Of a stretch of 64,000 nucleotides of DNA, positions 31,548 through 40,324 are shown one piece after another. The stretch covers positions 2,108,001 to 2,172,000 of the forward strand of contig NZ_CP060828.1 of assembly GCF_014489635.1 (NCBI RefSeq). The letters run 5' to 3'. The DNA is from Streptomyces roseirectus (GTDB lineage: Bacteria; Actinomycetota; Actinomycetes; Streptomycetales; Streptomycetaceae). How positions within the stretch are numbered: the stretch's first letter is position 1; every line of letters starts with the position of its first letter. A model generated the notes under the pieces. It worked only from the letters and a program-made list of their open reading frames with translations, was not told where the DNA came from and did not search any database. The position numbers were made by a program, and so were the translations under genes.

Positions 31548-33143
31548 ATGACCGTCACCAGCAGCCACAGCGCGACACCGCCACGCCACCGGACCGGCGG
31601 CGGCCGGTCGGCGCCGCCTGAGCGGGACCGCAAGGGGCGGGGCCGGAGGGAGCGGAGCCAGAGGGAGCGGGGTCAGAAGGAGCAGGGCCGGGGGCGTCGC
31701 CGCGGTGCCCAGCGCACCCCGCGGGCCCGCCGGCTCCGGGTGGGCCTCGCCCTCGCGCTGTCCCTGCTGGTGCTGCTCGGCGCGGGCGCGGGCTGGCTGT
31801 ACCTCAAGCTCGACGGCGACATCACCACCTTCGACGCCGGGGGCCTCTCCGAGCAGCGGCCCGCGGACACGGCGGGCGAGAACGTGCTGGTCATCGGGTC
31901 GGACGCGCGCACCGACGGGAACGCGGCGTTCGGTGGCGGCGACAAGAACGACATCGGGCGCTCCGACACGACGTTCCTTCTCCACGTCTACGCCGACCAC
32001 CAGCACGCGCTCGCGGTCTCCATCCCCCGCGACACGCTGGTGACCATCCCGCCGTGCAAGCTGCCCGACGGGACGTGGTCGGCGGAGCAGCGGAACACGA
32101 TGTTCAACGCGGCGTTCTCCATGGGGCAGACGGACAAAGGCAACCCCGCCTGCACCCAGAACACCGTCGAGAAGCTGACCGGGATGCGGATCGACCACAC
32201 GGTCGTCGTCGACTTCAAGGGGTTCGCGGCGCTGACCGACGTCGTCGGCGGGGTGGACGTCTGTCTGCCCAACGACATCTACCAGAAGGACCTCAGCCCC
32301 GGCCGGGCCACGCGCGGCGACCTGCTCTTCAAGCAGGGCGAGCAGAAGGTCTCCGGGCAGAAGGCGCTGGACTACGTGCGCATCCGGCACGGGATCGGCG
32401 ACGGCTCCGACATAGGCCGGATCAAACGCCAACAGGCGTTCGTGGCCAGCCTGTTGAAGCAGATCAAGGAGAAGGGCCTGTCCCCCACCAACCTCCTGCC
32501 GCTCGCCGAGGCCGCCACCAAGTCGCTCACCGTCGACCCCGGCCTCGGCTCCGCCGACAAGCTGATCTCCTTCGCCATGTCCCTCAAGGACGTCGACCTC
32601 CACAACACCAAGTTCGTGACCGTGCCCTGGCGTTACGAGGGCGCCCGGGTCGCGATCGTCGAACCGGACGCGTCCGCCCTGTGGTCGGCCCTGCGCGAGG
32701 ACCGCACGATCGACGGCAAGAACGCGGGCGGCAAGCACACGGGCGGCGACAAGAGCCCAACCCCGGCCCCAACTCCCGTCTCCGGCGCGGGCATCGACGT
32801 CGCCGTCTACAACGGCACCACGACCCCCGGCCTGGCCGCCAAGGGCGCCGCCAAACTCACCGCCGCCGGCTTCACCGTCACCGGCACGGCGACCGCCGCC
32901 AGCCAGTCCCACACGACGACGGTGGTCCAGTACGGCCCGGGGCTGGAGAAGAGCGCGCGGACGCTGGCCGCCGCCTTCCCCGGCGCCCGGTTGGAGCCCA
33001 TCTCCGGCGCGGCCCTGAACGTCGTCCTCGGCGACGACTACGCGACCACCGCCTCCCCCGCCCCGTCCACCGTCCCCACCCAGGTATCGGCGGACGCCCG
33101 CTCGGCCGACGACAACCCGTGCTCCAACCTGACGTACGGCTGA
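31548..33143 (+). CDS. LCP-family (LytR-CpsA-Psr) cell-wall polymer ligase
   Basis: A 531-residue membrane-anchored phosphotransferase that should attach teichoic acid, teichulosonic acid or other glycopolymers to peptidoglycan. A very basic cytoplasmic head (Arg/Gly-rich to about residue 60) precedes one membrane helix (about 66-85). The LCP domain follows, about residues 110-290, with the conserved Arg/Asp residues of IGSDART, RSDTTFLLHV and SIPRDTLV. A LytR_C domain occupies about 415-505 (DVAVYNGTTTPGLAAKGAAKL). Length suits the extended actinobacterial type. Confidence 0.93.
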   Translation: MTVTSSHSATPPRHRTGGGRSAPPERDRKGRGRRERSQRERGQKEQGRGRRRGAQRTPRARRLRVGLALALSLLVLLGAGAGWLYLKLDGDITTFDAGGLSEQRPADTAGENVLVIGSDARTDGNAAFGGGDKNDIGRSDTTFLLHVYADHQHALAVSIPRDTLVTIPPCKLPDGTWSAEQRNTMFNAAFSMGQTDKGNPACTQNTVEKLTGMRIDHTVVVDFKGFAALTDVVGGVDVCLPNDIYQKDLSPGRATRGDLLFKQGEQKVSGQKALDYVRIRHGIGDGSDIGRIKRQQAFVASLLKQIKEKGLSPTNLLPLAEAATKSLTVDPGLGSADKLISFAMSLKDVDLHNTKFVTVPWRYEGARVAIVEPDASALWSALREDRTIDGKNAGGKHTGGDKSPTPAPTPVSGAGIDVAVYNGTTTPGLAAKGAAKLTAAGFTVTGTATAASQSHTTTVVQYGPGLEKSARTLAAAFPGARLEPISGAALNVVLGDDYATTASPAPSTVPTQVSADARSADDNPCSNLTYG

Positions 33144-33170
33144 GGCCCACCGGACGGGGTCACCCCGCCC

Positions 33171-36044
33171 CTACCTCCGCACCAGTACCCGCAGCGCCAC
33201 CCCGTACAGCACCAGCACCGCCCCCAGCAGGAGGTAGTACGGCAGGGGTAGACCCGTCATACCGAGGGTGGTGCCGAGGGGGCTCGGCGGGGCCAGGAGG
33301 CCGACGGTGACGAGGGCGAGGGCGGCCCAGCCGACGGGGCCGGGGCGGCGGGCCCCGCGTACGGCGTGCCGGCCGGTGCGCAGGAGGACCATCACGAGGG
33401 CCTGGGTGAGAAGGTTCTCGGTGAACCAGGCGGAGTGGAACAGCGCTTCGTCGTCGACCTCGTCAGGACCGCGCAGCGCGAACGCCAGGATGCCGAACGT
33501 CGTGAGGTCGGCGACCGCGTTGAGCGCGCCGAAGCCGGTGATCAGCGCGAGGAAGGAACGGGGGCGCAGGACGGTCGGGCGGCGCAGCACCGCCGCCGAG
33601 GGGCGGTCGTACGCGAAGGCGAGCTGCGCCGCGTCGAAGCACAGGTTCTGCGCGAGGACCTGTGCCGGCAGCATCGGCAGGAACGGCAGCAGCAGGCCCG
33701 CCGAGAGCATCGCGAGGACGTTCCCGAGGTTCGAGGAGAGCGTGACCCTCAGGTACGACGCGATGTTGCCGCTGCTGTACCGCCCGGCGGTGACCGCGTG
33801 CCCGACCGCCGTCAGCTCCTTCTCCCCCAGGACGACGTCCGCACTCTCCCGCGCCACCGCGCACGCCGACCTCGGCGCGATCCCCACATCCGCCGCCCGC
33901 AGCGCGGGCGCGTCATTGACCCCGTCCCCGAGAAACCCGACGGTGTGCCCGGCGGCCCGCAGGGACGCGACGACGCGAGCCTTGTCCTCGGGGGTGCAAC
34001 GGGCGTAGACGGTGGCGTCGGGGACGGCGCCCGCGACACGACCGGCACCTTCGGGGACGTGCCCCGCGACACCTGCGGCCCCTTCAGCCCCGTTGCCCGC
34101 GACTCCTCCGGCCCCTTGAGCCTCGTCGCCGGAGCGGTCGGGCCTGGCGCCGGAGCCCTCAGCCCCGTCACCCGAGCCCCCGGCCCCGTCGCCGGAGTTG
34201 TCGGCCCCGTCCCCCGCCCCCAGCACCACCGGCTCCCCCGGCTCCAGCCCCAGCTCCCGGCACACCCTCGCCGCGGTGCCGGGTGCGTCGCCCGTGAGGA
34301 CCCGCACCGACACTCCCCGCGCCGCGAGCCCCCGCAGGGCCTCCGCCGCGCTGGGTGCGAGGTCGTCGCGGAAGGCGACGAGACCGCGGAAGGTCAGCCC
34401 GCGTTCGTCGGCCGGGGTGTAGGGCCGGGTCCGGGCGGTCCGTTCGGCCGTGGCGACCGCGAGGAGCCGCAGCCCGTCGTCCGCCTCGGCCGCGGCGAGC
34501 TTGCGCAGCCGGTCCCGTTCGGACGGCGCGAGGGCGCAGCGGTCGAGGACGTCGTCCACCGCGCCCTTGGTGATCAGCAGGTGCGTGCCGACTCGGCGCC
34601 CGCGCACGACGGCGGTCGCGAGCCGGCGGGACGGGTCGAAGGGGATCGCGTCGACCCCGTCGTACTCCTCCCCCGCCGCCCCCTCGGCGTCGAGCAGCGC
34701 CTCGTCGAGCGCGTCCGGCGCGGGCAGGTCGGCGAGGTGGAGGGTCCACCACGCCTGGACGGCGGCCCAGCGCACGACGTCCGCGTCGTCGCCCCCGTCG
34801 GGCCCGATGCCGCGTGCGAGGACCGGACGGTCCTGGGTGAGCGTGCCGGTCTTGTCGACGCACAGGACGTCGATCGCGCCGAGGTCGTGCAGCGCGGGGA
34901 GGCGTCGGACGATCACGTTGTGGGCGCGCGCCAGCAGGGTCGCCCCGCGTGCGAGACACGTCGTGACGATCACCGGCAGCATCTCGGGCGTCAGCCCCAC
35001 CGCGACGGCGACCGCGAACGGCAGCGTCTCCAGGCCCCGGTCCCGCAGCGCCGCGTTCGCCATCAGCACCAGCGGCGGCGTCAGCAGCATGAACCGGATC
35101 AGCACCCACGAGATCCCGTGCACCGACCGGTCGAACGCACTCCCCGCAGGCCGCACCGGCGGCCCCTGCACAGCCGCGAACCTGGTCCCCGCCCCCGTCC
35201 CCACCACCACAGCACTCGCGGTCCCGGAGACGACGTCACTGCCCTGAAAACAGAGGTGGGGGACGTCGAAGGGGGCTGCCCCGGGCCCACCGGAAAGCGA
35301 GCCCGGCGTACGGGAAGCCGCGCCCCCGGAGACCTCACCACCGCCAGTCTCACCCTCGCGCACCGGCCCTGCCCCGCCGGGGCCCACGCCCTCGGGAACC
35401 AACCCCGGATCCTCAGCACGCCCGCCCCCGGCGGACACCCCCACCGCACCGAAACGCCCGCCCCCGGCAAGCACCCCCACCCCCTCCGCCCATTTCCCCA
35501 CCGGCGCCGACTCCCCCGTCAGCGCCGCCTGGCGCACCGTGAGCCCGCGGGCCCGCAGCAGCCGCACGTCGGCCGGGACGAGGTCTCCCGGCCCCAGCCG
35601 GATCACATCGCCGGGGACGAGTTCGGTGGCCGGGATCTCGCGGGTGCGCGGCTCGGCGTCGGGGCCGGGGCGGCGGACGACCGTGGCCGTGCCGGCGACG
35701 AGGTCGCGCAGGGCGGCCACGGACCGGTCGGCGCGGCGTTCGCCGGCGGCGCGCAGGACGCAGCTGACGGCGACGAGCGCGAGGATGACGGTCGCGGTGC
35801 CCCAGGAGGAGACGAGCGCGGAGACGAGGCCGAGGCAGAGGAGGACGCAGGTGAAGGGGTCACGGACGCCGGTGAGCAGGAGGCGCGGCCAGGCGACGGA
35901 GGTGGTCTCGGGAAGCGTGTTCTCCCCGTGCTCCGCGAGCCGGACGGCGGCCTCGTCCTCGGTCAGCCCCTTGGGCCGGCTCCCGAGCCGCCGCAGGGTC
36001 TCCAGGGCGCTGTCGTCGGCCTGCGGGCCCCGCTCAGAGGCCAC
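33171..36044 (-). CDS. Magnesium-type P-type ATPase with two low-complexity insertions
   Basis: A 957-residue P3B-type cation pump. Core motifs are the A-domain LTGES, the phosphorylated Asp in DKTGTLTQ, the KGA nucleotide-binding region and GDGVNDAP. The fourth-helix TPEMLPVIVTTCLARGA and the later NLCFDAAQLAFAYD match MgtA-type magnesium transporters. Two Gly/Ala/Glu-rich stretches interrupt the fold: one of about 75 residues after TGESAPVGKW, and one of about 70 residues before VYARCTPEDK. They replace short loops in MgtA, so the protein is longer than the usual 850-900. The GTG start overlaps the upstream ArsR gene by 11 bases, implying coupled expression. Confidence 0.88.
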   Translation of the reverse strand: MASERGPQADDSALETLRRLGSRPKGLTEDEAAVRLAEHGENTLPETTSVAWPRLLLTGVRDPFTCVLLCLGLVSALVSSWGTATVILALVAVSCVLRAAGERRADRSVAALRDLVAGTATVVRRPGPDAEPRTREIPATELVPGDVIRLGPGDLVPADVRLLRARGLTVRQAALTGESAPVGKWAEGVGVLAGGGRFGAVGVSAGGGRAEDPGLVPEGVGPGGAGPVREGETGGGEVSGGAASRTPGSLSGGPGAAPFDVPHLCFQGSDVVSGTASAVVVGTGAGTRFAAVQGPPVRPAGSAFDRSVHGISWVLIRFMLLTPPLVLMANAALRDRGLETLPFAVAVAVGLTPEMLPVIVTTCLARGATLLARAHNVIVRRLPALHDLGAIDVLCVDKTGTLTQDRPVLARGIGPDGGDDADVVRWAAVQAWWTLHLADLPAPDALDEALLDAEGAAGEEYDGVDAIPFDPSRRLATAVVRGRRVGTHLLITKGAVDDVLDRCALAPSERDRLRKLAAAEADDGLRLLAVATAERTARTRPYTPADERGLTFRGLVAFRDDLAPSAAEALRGLAARGVSVRVLTGDAPGTAARVCRELGLEPGEPVVLGAGDGADNSGDGAGGSGDGAEGSGARPDRSGDEAQGAGGVAGNGAEGAAGVAGHVPEGAGRVAGAVPDATVYARCTPEDKARVVASLRAAGHTVGFLGDGVNDAPALRAADVGIAPRSACAVARESADVVLGEKELTAVGHAVTAGRYSSGNIASYLRVTLSSNLGNVLAMLSAGLLLPFLPMLPAQVLAQNLCFDAAQLAFAYDRPSAAVLRRPTVLRPRSFLALITGFGALNAVADLTTFGILAFALRGPDEVDDEALFHSAWFTENLLTQALVMVLLRTGRHAVRGARRPGPVGWAALALVTVGLLAPPSPLGTTLGMTGLPLPYYLLLGAVLVLYGVALRVLVRR

Positions 36045-36375
36045 GGAGGCGGGGCACCGGCACCTCGGCCCCGGCGGCCCGTTCGCTCAGCCGCCCGAGG
36101 ACCAGCCGCACGACCTCGACGACGTCGGCGTCGTCCACGAAGTACACCTGCCGGCGCCCCTCGCGCCGCGACCGCACGAGCCCCGCGAGCTTCAGCTTGG
36201 TCAGGTGCTGGCTGACGGCGGGCAACGCCCCGCCGACCCGCTCGGCCAGCCCCGTCACGTCGCTCTCGCCCTGCGCCAGCGCCCACACGATGTGCAGCCG
36301 CGCCGGCGACGCCAGCAGCCCGAAGTTCTCGGCGGCCTGCGCGAGCACGTCACTCGACGGGTCCTCGAACGCCAC
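36034..36375 (-). CDS. ArsR-family winged-helix repressor
   Basis: A 113-residue ArsR/SmtB-type regulator. The recognition helix segment is ALPAVSQHLTKLKLAGLV, followed by the beta-wing REGRRQVYFV. I see no Cys pair in the DNA-binding helix and no His pattern in the last helix, so a metal site of known ArsR type is not evident. It overlaps the start of the P-type ATPase gene by 11 bases and presumably controls its own operon. The start is GTG at 36375. Confidence 0.9.
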   Translation of the reverse strand: MAFEDPSSDVLAQAAENFGLLASPARLHIVWALAQGESDVTGLAERVGGALPAVSQHLTKLKLAGLVRSRREGRRQVYFVDDADVVEVVRLVLGRLSERAAGAEVPVPRLRGL

Positions 36376-36485
36376 GGTTGCCGACCTCCTGAGCGCGGAC
36401 GTACTGCTGACACGGATCGTCCCAGTTTACGGGCGCACCAGGCCGAAGCACGCGGACGTGAACACTCCCGCCCCGAGCACCGGCA

Positions 36486-36908
36486 TCAGCGACGACACGG
36501 ACTCGCCGCCACGAGCACGGCGACCGTCTCCTCGTACGCCCCCTGCCGGGCCCACTCCAACGGCGTGAGGCCCGTGCCGTGGTCCTCACGGAGGGCGGGG
36601 TCGGCGCCGTGTGCGAGAAGGGCGCGGACGGTGGCGGTGTGGCCCCAGCAGGCGGCGGCACACAGGGGTGTGCCTTCGGCGCCCTCGCCCGCGCTCTCGG
36701 CGTTCGGCGGGGCTCCCGCGGCGAGGAGATGGCGGACGGCTTCGGCGTTGCCGTGGACGGAGGCGGCGTAGAGGGGGGTGGTGCCGTAGCGGTCGGGGAT
36801 CGTGGGGTCGGCGCCGGCGCGCAGGAGGGCGGCGACTTCGGTGCCGGTGTCGCTCAGGGCGGCGGCCATGAGGCGAGCGGTGAGCTTCTTCTGGCGTCTT
36901 CTGTTCAT
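36486..36908 (-). CDS. Small ankyrin-repeat protein
   Basis: A 140-residue cytoplasmic protein of about four ankyrin repeats, with the TPLYAASVHGNAEAVRHLLAAGA, TPLCAAACWGHTATVRALLAHGAD and TPLEWARQG pattern and a basic N-terminus (MNRRRQKK). Such proteins bind other proteins; the partner is unknown. The ATG at 36908 is chosen because the longer open frame runs back through a terminator and a tRNA-like gene, which cannot be coding. Confidence 0.8.
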   Translation of the reverse strand: MNRRRQKKLTARLMAAALSDTGTEVAALLRAGADPTIPDRYGTTPLYAASVHGNAEAVRHLLAAGAPPNAESAGEGAEGTPLCAAACWGHTATVRALLAHGADPALREDHGTGLTPLEWARQGAYEETVAVLVAASPCRR

Positions 36909-36983
36909 CGGGGCGAGGTTAGGGGGCGGGTTCCGGATGGGCTTCCGGTTTTTCGGGTGTGAGCGGGTGTCCGTGAACAGCAG

Positions 36984-37010
36984 AAAACCCGCCCCATCGG
37001 GACGGGTTTT
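36984..37010 (-). terminator. Terminator of the tRNA-like gene
   Basis: AAAACCCG (36984-36991) pairs with CGGGTTTT (37003-37010), with extra G-C pairing inside. On the minus strand the stem ends in a T-run, and it starts eight bases after the tRNA-like 3' end. This is the usual layout for a Streptomyces tRNA gene. Confidence 0.8.
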
Positions 37011-37017
37011 CCTTTTG

Positions 37018-37087
37018 AGCGCTGGGCAAGCCTTGCACCTGCATCTCCCCGCAGGAAGCGGGACGTCTTTCCTTGGACCACCAACGC
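37018..37087 (-). tRNA. Atypical tRNA-like gene, cloverleaf with anticodon UCC
   Basis: The 70 bases on the minus strand fold into a full cloverleaf. The acceptor stem is GCGTTGG/CCAGCGC (7 bp, one G-T). T8 is present. The D-stem is GTC/GAC with an eight-base loop containing GG. The anticodon stem is TCCCG/CGGGG with the seven-base loop CTTCCTG, the variable region is four bases, and the T-stem is GCAGG/CTTGC with a seven-base loop TGCAAGG. The anticodon would be UCC (Gly). Oddities are TGC instead of TTC in the T-loop, a pyrimidine at position 37, a possible 32-38 pair that tightens the loop, and no encoded CCA. A terminator follows directly. It may be a tRNA-Gly variant, a non-translational tRNA or a decayed gene. 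Confidence 0.55.
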
Positions 37088-37167
37088 GTGTTCTGTTCCG
37101 CCTTGTTGGGGCGGCCAGTTCGTGGTTGAAGCTTACCGCACGTCGAGGGGTGGTCGGCGCGTCGGGT

Positions 37168-38952
37168 TCACAACTGGGCCAGGGTCGGGAGGAGTTCGGT
37201 GGCGGTGGCGATGTCGGCGGTGAGGGGGCGGTCGTCCGTGCCGGTGGGGAGGGCGGCGGAGGCGGTGGTGAAGGCGGGAGTGGGCGGCTGGGTGGGCCGG
37301 AGGCGAAGTGCCCTGACGGCGCTGACGAGTTCGCAGGCGAGGAGTGTCGCGTAGGCGTCGGCGGCCCGCAGGGACTGGCGTGCGGCCTGGCCCGCGAAGC
37401 TGGCGGCCTCCTCAAGGCCGAGGGAGACCACGGCGTGCCCCGAGGACGCGGGCACCGCCTGTGAACGCACCTCCGCGAGCGCGGAGTTGGCCGTGTACTC
37501 CAGGATCATCGTCCCCGAACTGCTCGCCGGCCCGTCCGCCAGGAACGGCGCGAGGCCGGTGAGTTCGGGGTGGCCGAGCGCGGAGAGGCGGGCGGTGGAG
37601 AGCTGGGCCGTCTTCAGCAGGGCGAGGTTCAGCCCGTCCAGCGCGAGCGCGAGCGGCGCCGCGAAGAACCCGCCGTGGTGGTAGGCGGTGCCCTCGTCGA
37701 CGTCCACCAGGGGGTTCTCGGAAGGGCAGTTGACCTCGACCTCCACCACCTCCCGCAACCGGTCGGCGGCATCCAGCGCACACCCGTGCACCTGCGGAAA
37801 CGCCCGGAACCCGTACGGGTCCTGCACCCGCCGCGCGGCCACGGTCGGCATCCGGCCCCACCCCAACAACCGCCGCACCTCCCCCGCGACACGCGCGGCA
37901 CCGGCATAGGGCCGCAACGCGTGCACAGGTTGCGCGTACGCCTCCCCGGACCCGGAGACCGCCGCGAGGGACAGCGCGGCGACGACATGAGTGGCCCGCA
38001 GCAACACATCCACCCCGTCCCAGGCCAGCGCGGCCTGCGCGAGGGCAAGGGCGTTACTGCTCAACAGGGCGAGGGCATCGCCGGGTTGGAGGATGACGGG
38101 GGCAGGATGCGCACCGAACGCCCCGGCACCGGACACGCCGCCCCCGAACGCCCCACCACCGGACACGCCGCCATCACACGCCCCACCACCGGACACTCCG
38201 GCACCGGAAGCCTCGGCAGCAGACACCTCGTCGCCGCACGCCCCGCCACCGGACATCCCGGCACCAGACGCCCCAGCAGCGGACGCCCCGCCACCGCACG
38301 TCCCGCCACCGGACACCCCGCCGGACGCCATGTCACCGGGCGCCCCGTTACCGCACGCCCCGCCACCGGCTACCTCGCCACCGAACGCTCCGGCACCGGA
38401 CCCCCCGTCGCCCAACCCACCCCCGATCCACGGTCGTTCCCCGATCAGCGTCAACCCCGTCTGGGCCAGTGCCGTCAGATCCCCGGTGCCGAGCCCCCCG
38501 TACTCGTTCACGGCGGGGTGGACCCCGAGGCGCAGGGCGTCGATCAAAGCGTCGATGATCGCGGGCTGGATCCCCGCGCCCCCGGCGAGGAGTTGGTTGG
38601 CGCGTACGGCGAGCATCGCGCGGACCTGCCGGGAAGGCAGCAGCGCGCCCGCGCCCCCGGCGTGGCTGCGCAGGAGGCGGAGGCTGTGGGCGTGCTCGTC
38701 GTCGGCGTCGACGGTGACCGAGCGGTTCGCGCCGACGCCGGTGCCGCGCCCGTACAGCCGTCCGGAGGCGGCGAGTTGACGGGCCGTCAGCTGGGAGAGG
38801 GCGGCGCGTTCGCGGGCCGCGGGGTCGGCGGCGGGGACCGCCTCGCCGTCCGCGAGGGCGGTCAGCTCACCGAGGGTGAGGGCGGATCCGGTGAGGATGA
38901 CCCGGGTGTCCGTACCGCGCGCGGACACCCGGGGTGCGTCGGTGGTGCTCAA
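37168..38952 (-). CDS. HAL/PAL-family lyase homologue with non-canonical MIO site and repeat insertion
   Basis: A protein of about 594 residues in the aromatic amino acid ammonia-lyase fold. Family landmarks include NEYGGLGTGDL, VNCPSENPLVD, HHGGFFAAPLALALD and EYTANSALAEVRSQAVPASS. Active members form the MIO cofactor from Ala-Ser-Gly in GASGDL; here the segment is LGTGDL (Gly-Thr-Gly). About 90 Gly/Ala/Ser/Cys-rich residues are inserted just after TLIGERPW, encoded by imperfect short repeats at 38100-38410. This explains a length some 80 residues above the norm. The TTG at 38952 is five bases after the stop of the binding-protein gene, suggesting coupling; a GTG at 38928 is the alternative. 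Activity cannot be assumed. Confidence 0.75.
   Translation of the reverse strand: MSTTDAPRVSARGTDTRVILTGSALTLGELTALADGEAVPAADPAARERAALSQLTARQLAASGRLYGRGTGVGANRSVTVDADDEHAHSLRLLRSHAGGAGALLPSRQVRAMLAVRANQLLAGGAGIQPAIIDALIDALRLGVHPAVNEYGGLGTGDLTALAQTGLTLIGERPWIGGGLGDGGSGAGAFGGEVAGGGACGNGAPGDMASGGVSGGGTCGGGASAAGASGAGMSGGGACGDEVSAAEASGAGVSGGGACDGGVSGGGAFGGGVSGAGAFGAHPAPVILQPGDALALLSSNALALAQAALAWDGVDVLLRATHVVAALSLAAVSGSGEAYAQPVHALRPYAGAARVAGEVRRLLGWGRMPTVAARRVQDPYGFRAFPQVHGCALDAADRLREVVEVEVNCPSENPLVDVDEGTAYHHGGFFAAPLALALDGLNLALLKTAQLSTARLSALGHPELTGLAPFLADGPASSSGTMILEYTANSALAEVRSQAVPASSGHAVVSLGLEEAASFAGQAARQSLRAADAYATLLACELVSAVRALRLRPTQPPTPAFTTASAALPTGTDDRPLTADIATATELLPTLAQL
38100..38410 (-). repeat. 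In-frame degenerate repeats inside the lyase gene
   Basis: The region is built from imperfect units around CACCGGACACGCCGCC (plus strand), with repeat lengths that are multiples of three. They encode a Gly-Gly-Gly-Ala-Cys-Gly / Ser-Gly-Ala-Gly-rich segment without interrupting the frame. Confidence 0.8.
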
Positions 38953-38957
38953 CGGGT

Positions 38958-39911
38958 TCAGTCCAGGCCGACGGACTTCAGCCACGCCTTGGCGACGTCC
39001 AGCGGGTCCTTGTTCTCCAGCTGGACCTGCGCGTCGAGGTCGAGCAGCGTCTTCGTGTCGAGCTTCGCGGAGACCGCGTTGAGGGCGGCGACCCCGTCGG
39101 CGGAGAGGGCTTCCTTGTAGACGAGCGGGGTGACGTTCGCGAAGCCGAAGAGGTTCTTCGGGTCCTGGAGGACGACGAACTTCTCCTTGAGGATGGTCGG
39201 GTCGGTCGTGAAGATGTCCGCCGCCTGCACGGTGTTCTTCTTCAGCGCCGCCTGCGTGAGCGGACCACCGGCGTCGAGCGCCTTGAACGACTTGAACGTC
39301 AGCCCGTACTCGGACTCCAGGCCGAGCATGCCCTGGTGGCGCGTCTGGAACTCGGGCGAGCCGCCGAGGACCAGCTCGGGTGCGATGTCCTTGAGGTCGG
39401 CGAGCGTGGACGACGCCGTCAGGTTGTACTTCTTCGCGGTCTCCGCGTTGATCGTGACGGAGTCCTTGTCCTCGGCCGGCGAGGATTCGAGCAGCGTCAG
39501 CTTGGGGTCGAGCTTGGCCTTGGCCGTCGCGTTGACGGTCTCCAGCGAGGTCTGCGGCGCCTTGGCGTCGAGGTAGGCGAGCAGCGAGCCGTTGTACTCG
39601 GGCAGGACGGTGATGGAACCGTTCTTGAGGAGCCCGTAGGTCGTCTCGCGGCTGCCGATGTTGGGCTTGTAGGAGACCTTGATGCCCTTGGCCTTGAGCG
39701 CTTCGCCGTAGATGTCGGCGAGGAGGGTGCTCTCGGCGAAGTTGTTCGACCCCACGACGACCGTCTTGCCGTCCGAACCGCCCCCGTCGAGGGGGTTGCT
39801 GCCGGTGTCGTCGGAGCTGCAGCCCGCCAGCAGGACCGTCGCCGCGGCGAGGACCGCCGCCGCGCCGGTGTTGCGACGGATGGCTCTGCGGGGGTGTGCG
39901 GTAGAAGTCAC
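38958..39911 (-). CDS. Glycine betaine/choline-type ABC transporter substrate-binding lipoprotein
   Basis: A protein of about 317 residues. The signal peptide carries an arginine cluster and a lipobox LLAGC, so it is a lipoprotein. The mature domain is OpuAC/ProX-like, beginning TVVVGSNNFAESTLLADIYGEAL, with GSRETTYGLL and TVLPEYNGSLLAYL. This family binds quaternary amines. The GTG at 39911 gives a normal signal peptide; a GTG at 39968 with a fair CGGAG site is an alternative. No permease or ATPase is adjacent. The lyase-like gene follows five bases later, and the matching transporter genes lie at 45.2-47.7 kb. Confidence 0.88.
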   Translation of the reverse strand: MTSTAHPRRAIRRNTGAAAVLAAATVLLAGCSSDDTGSNPLDGGGSDGKTVVVGSNNFAESTLLADIYGEALKAKGIKVSYKPNIGSRETTYGLLKNGSITVLPEYNGSLLAYLDAKAPQTSLETVNATAKAKLDPKLTLLESSPAEDKDSVTINAETAKKYNLTASSTLADLKDIAPELVLGGSPEFQTRHQGMLGLESEYGLTFKSFKALDAGGPLTQAALKKNTVQAADIFTTDPTILKEKFVVLQDPKNLFGFANVTPLVYKEALSADGVAALNAVSAKLDTKTLLDLDAQVQLENKDPLDVAKAWLKSVGLD

Positions 39912-40324
39912 GGTTCCCGTTTCCGACTTGGGGGGAGGAGGCTGATGCGCCTGAGAGTCCGTAGACACAGACTCCGGAGGTCCCTCGATCCAATCCAGCG
40001 GCTTCTTGGACAGTCAAGAGGAGTTGTGTAAACGGTTGGCGTCGATTTCGGCAGCTCCCCTTCCCGTTCCGCTTACGCACGTGGCCGATTGTGGTCGGCG
40101 TCGCTTCGTAATGGATTCTTGACCCAGGGCGATGTGCCTGTCCGTTCGGGGAAGCGATAGCCTCGCCGCAGTCGGATCCGATCACTCACCGGTACGGATC
40201 GGCGGCCGACCCATCAAGTCCGGGCAGCACCAGAAGCGGAACGGGCGACCGATCGGAACCGGCCATCGTCAGGCCATCCCGTGCGCGAGGCGCGCGGCGC
40301 ACCACCCGCCCTGAAGGAGGCCCG
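39912..40324. other. Divergent spacer between the binding-protein gene and the conservon
   Basis: 413 bases with no credible gene. It contains the putative minus-strand promoter listed separately and, at its right end, a strong AAGGAGG ribosome site at 40314-40320 for the sensor kinase gene. Confidence 0.6.
39988..40017 (-). promoter_or_regulatory. Candidate promoter of the binding-protein/lyase pair
   Basis: On the minus strand TTGACT (40017-40012) and TTGGAT (39993-39988) are 18 bases apart. Transcription would start near 39980 and read the lipoprotein gene, the lyase homologue and possibly the tRNA-like gene. Confidence 0.45.

Noticed and set aside
36909..37415. N-terminal extension of the ankyrin gene with a Cys-x-Cys motif
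   Set aside because: The open frame runs through a terminator, a tRNA-like gene and the 3' end of the lyase gene, and has no ribosome site.
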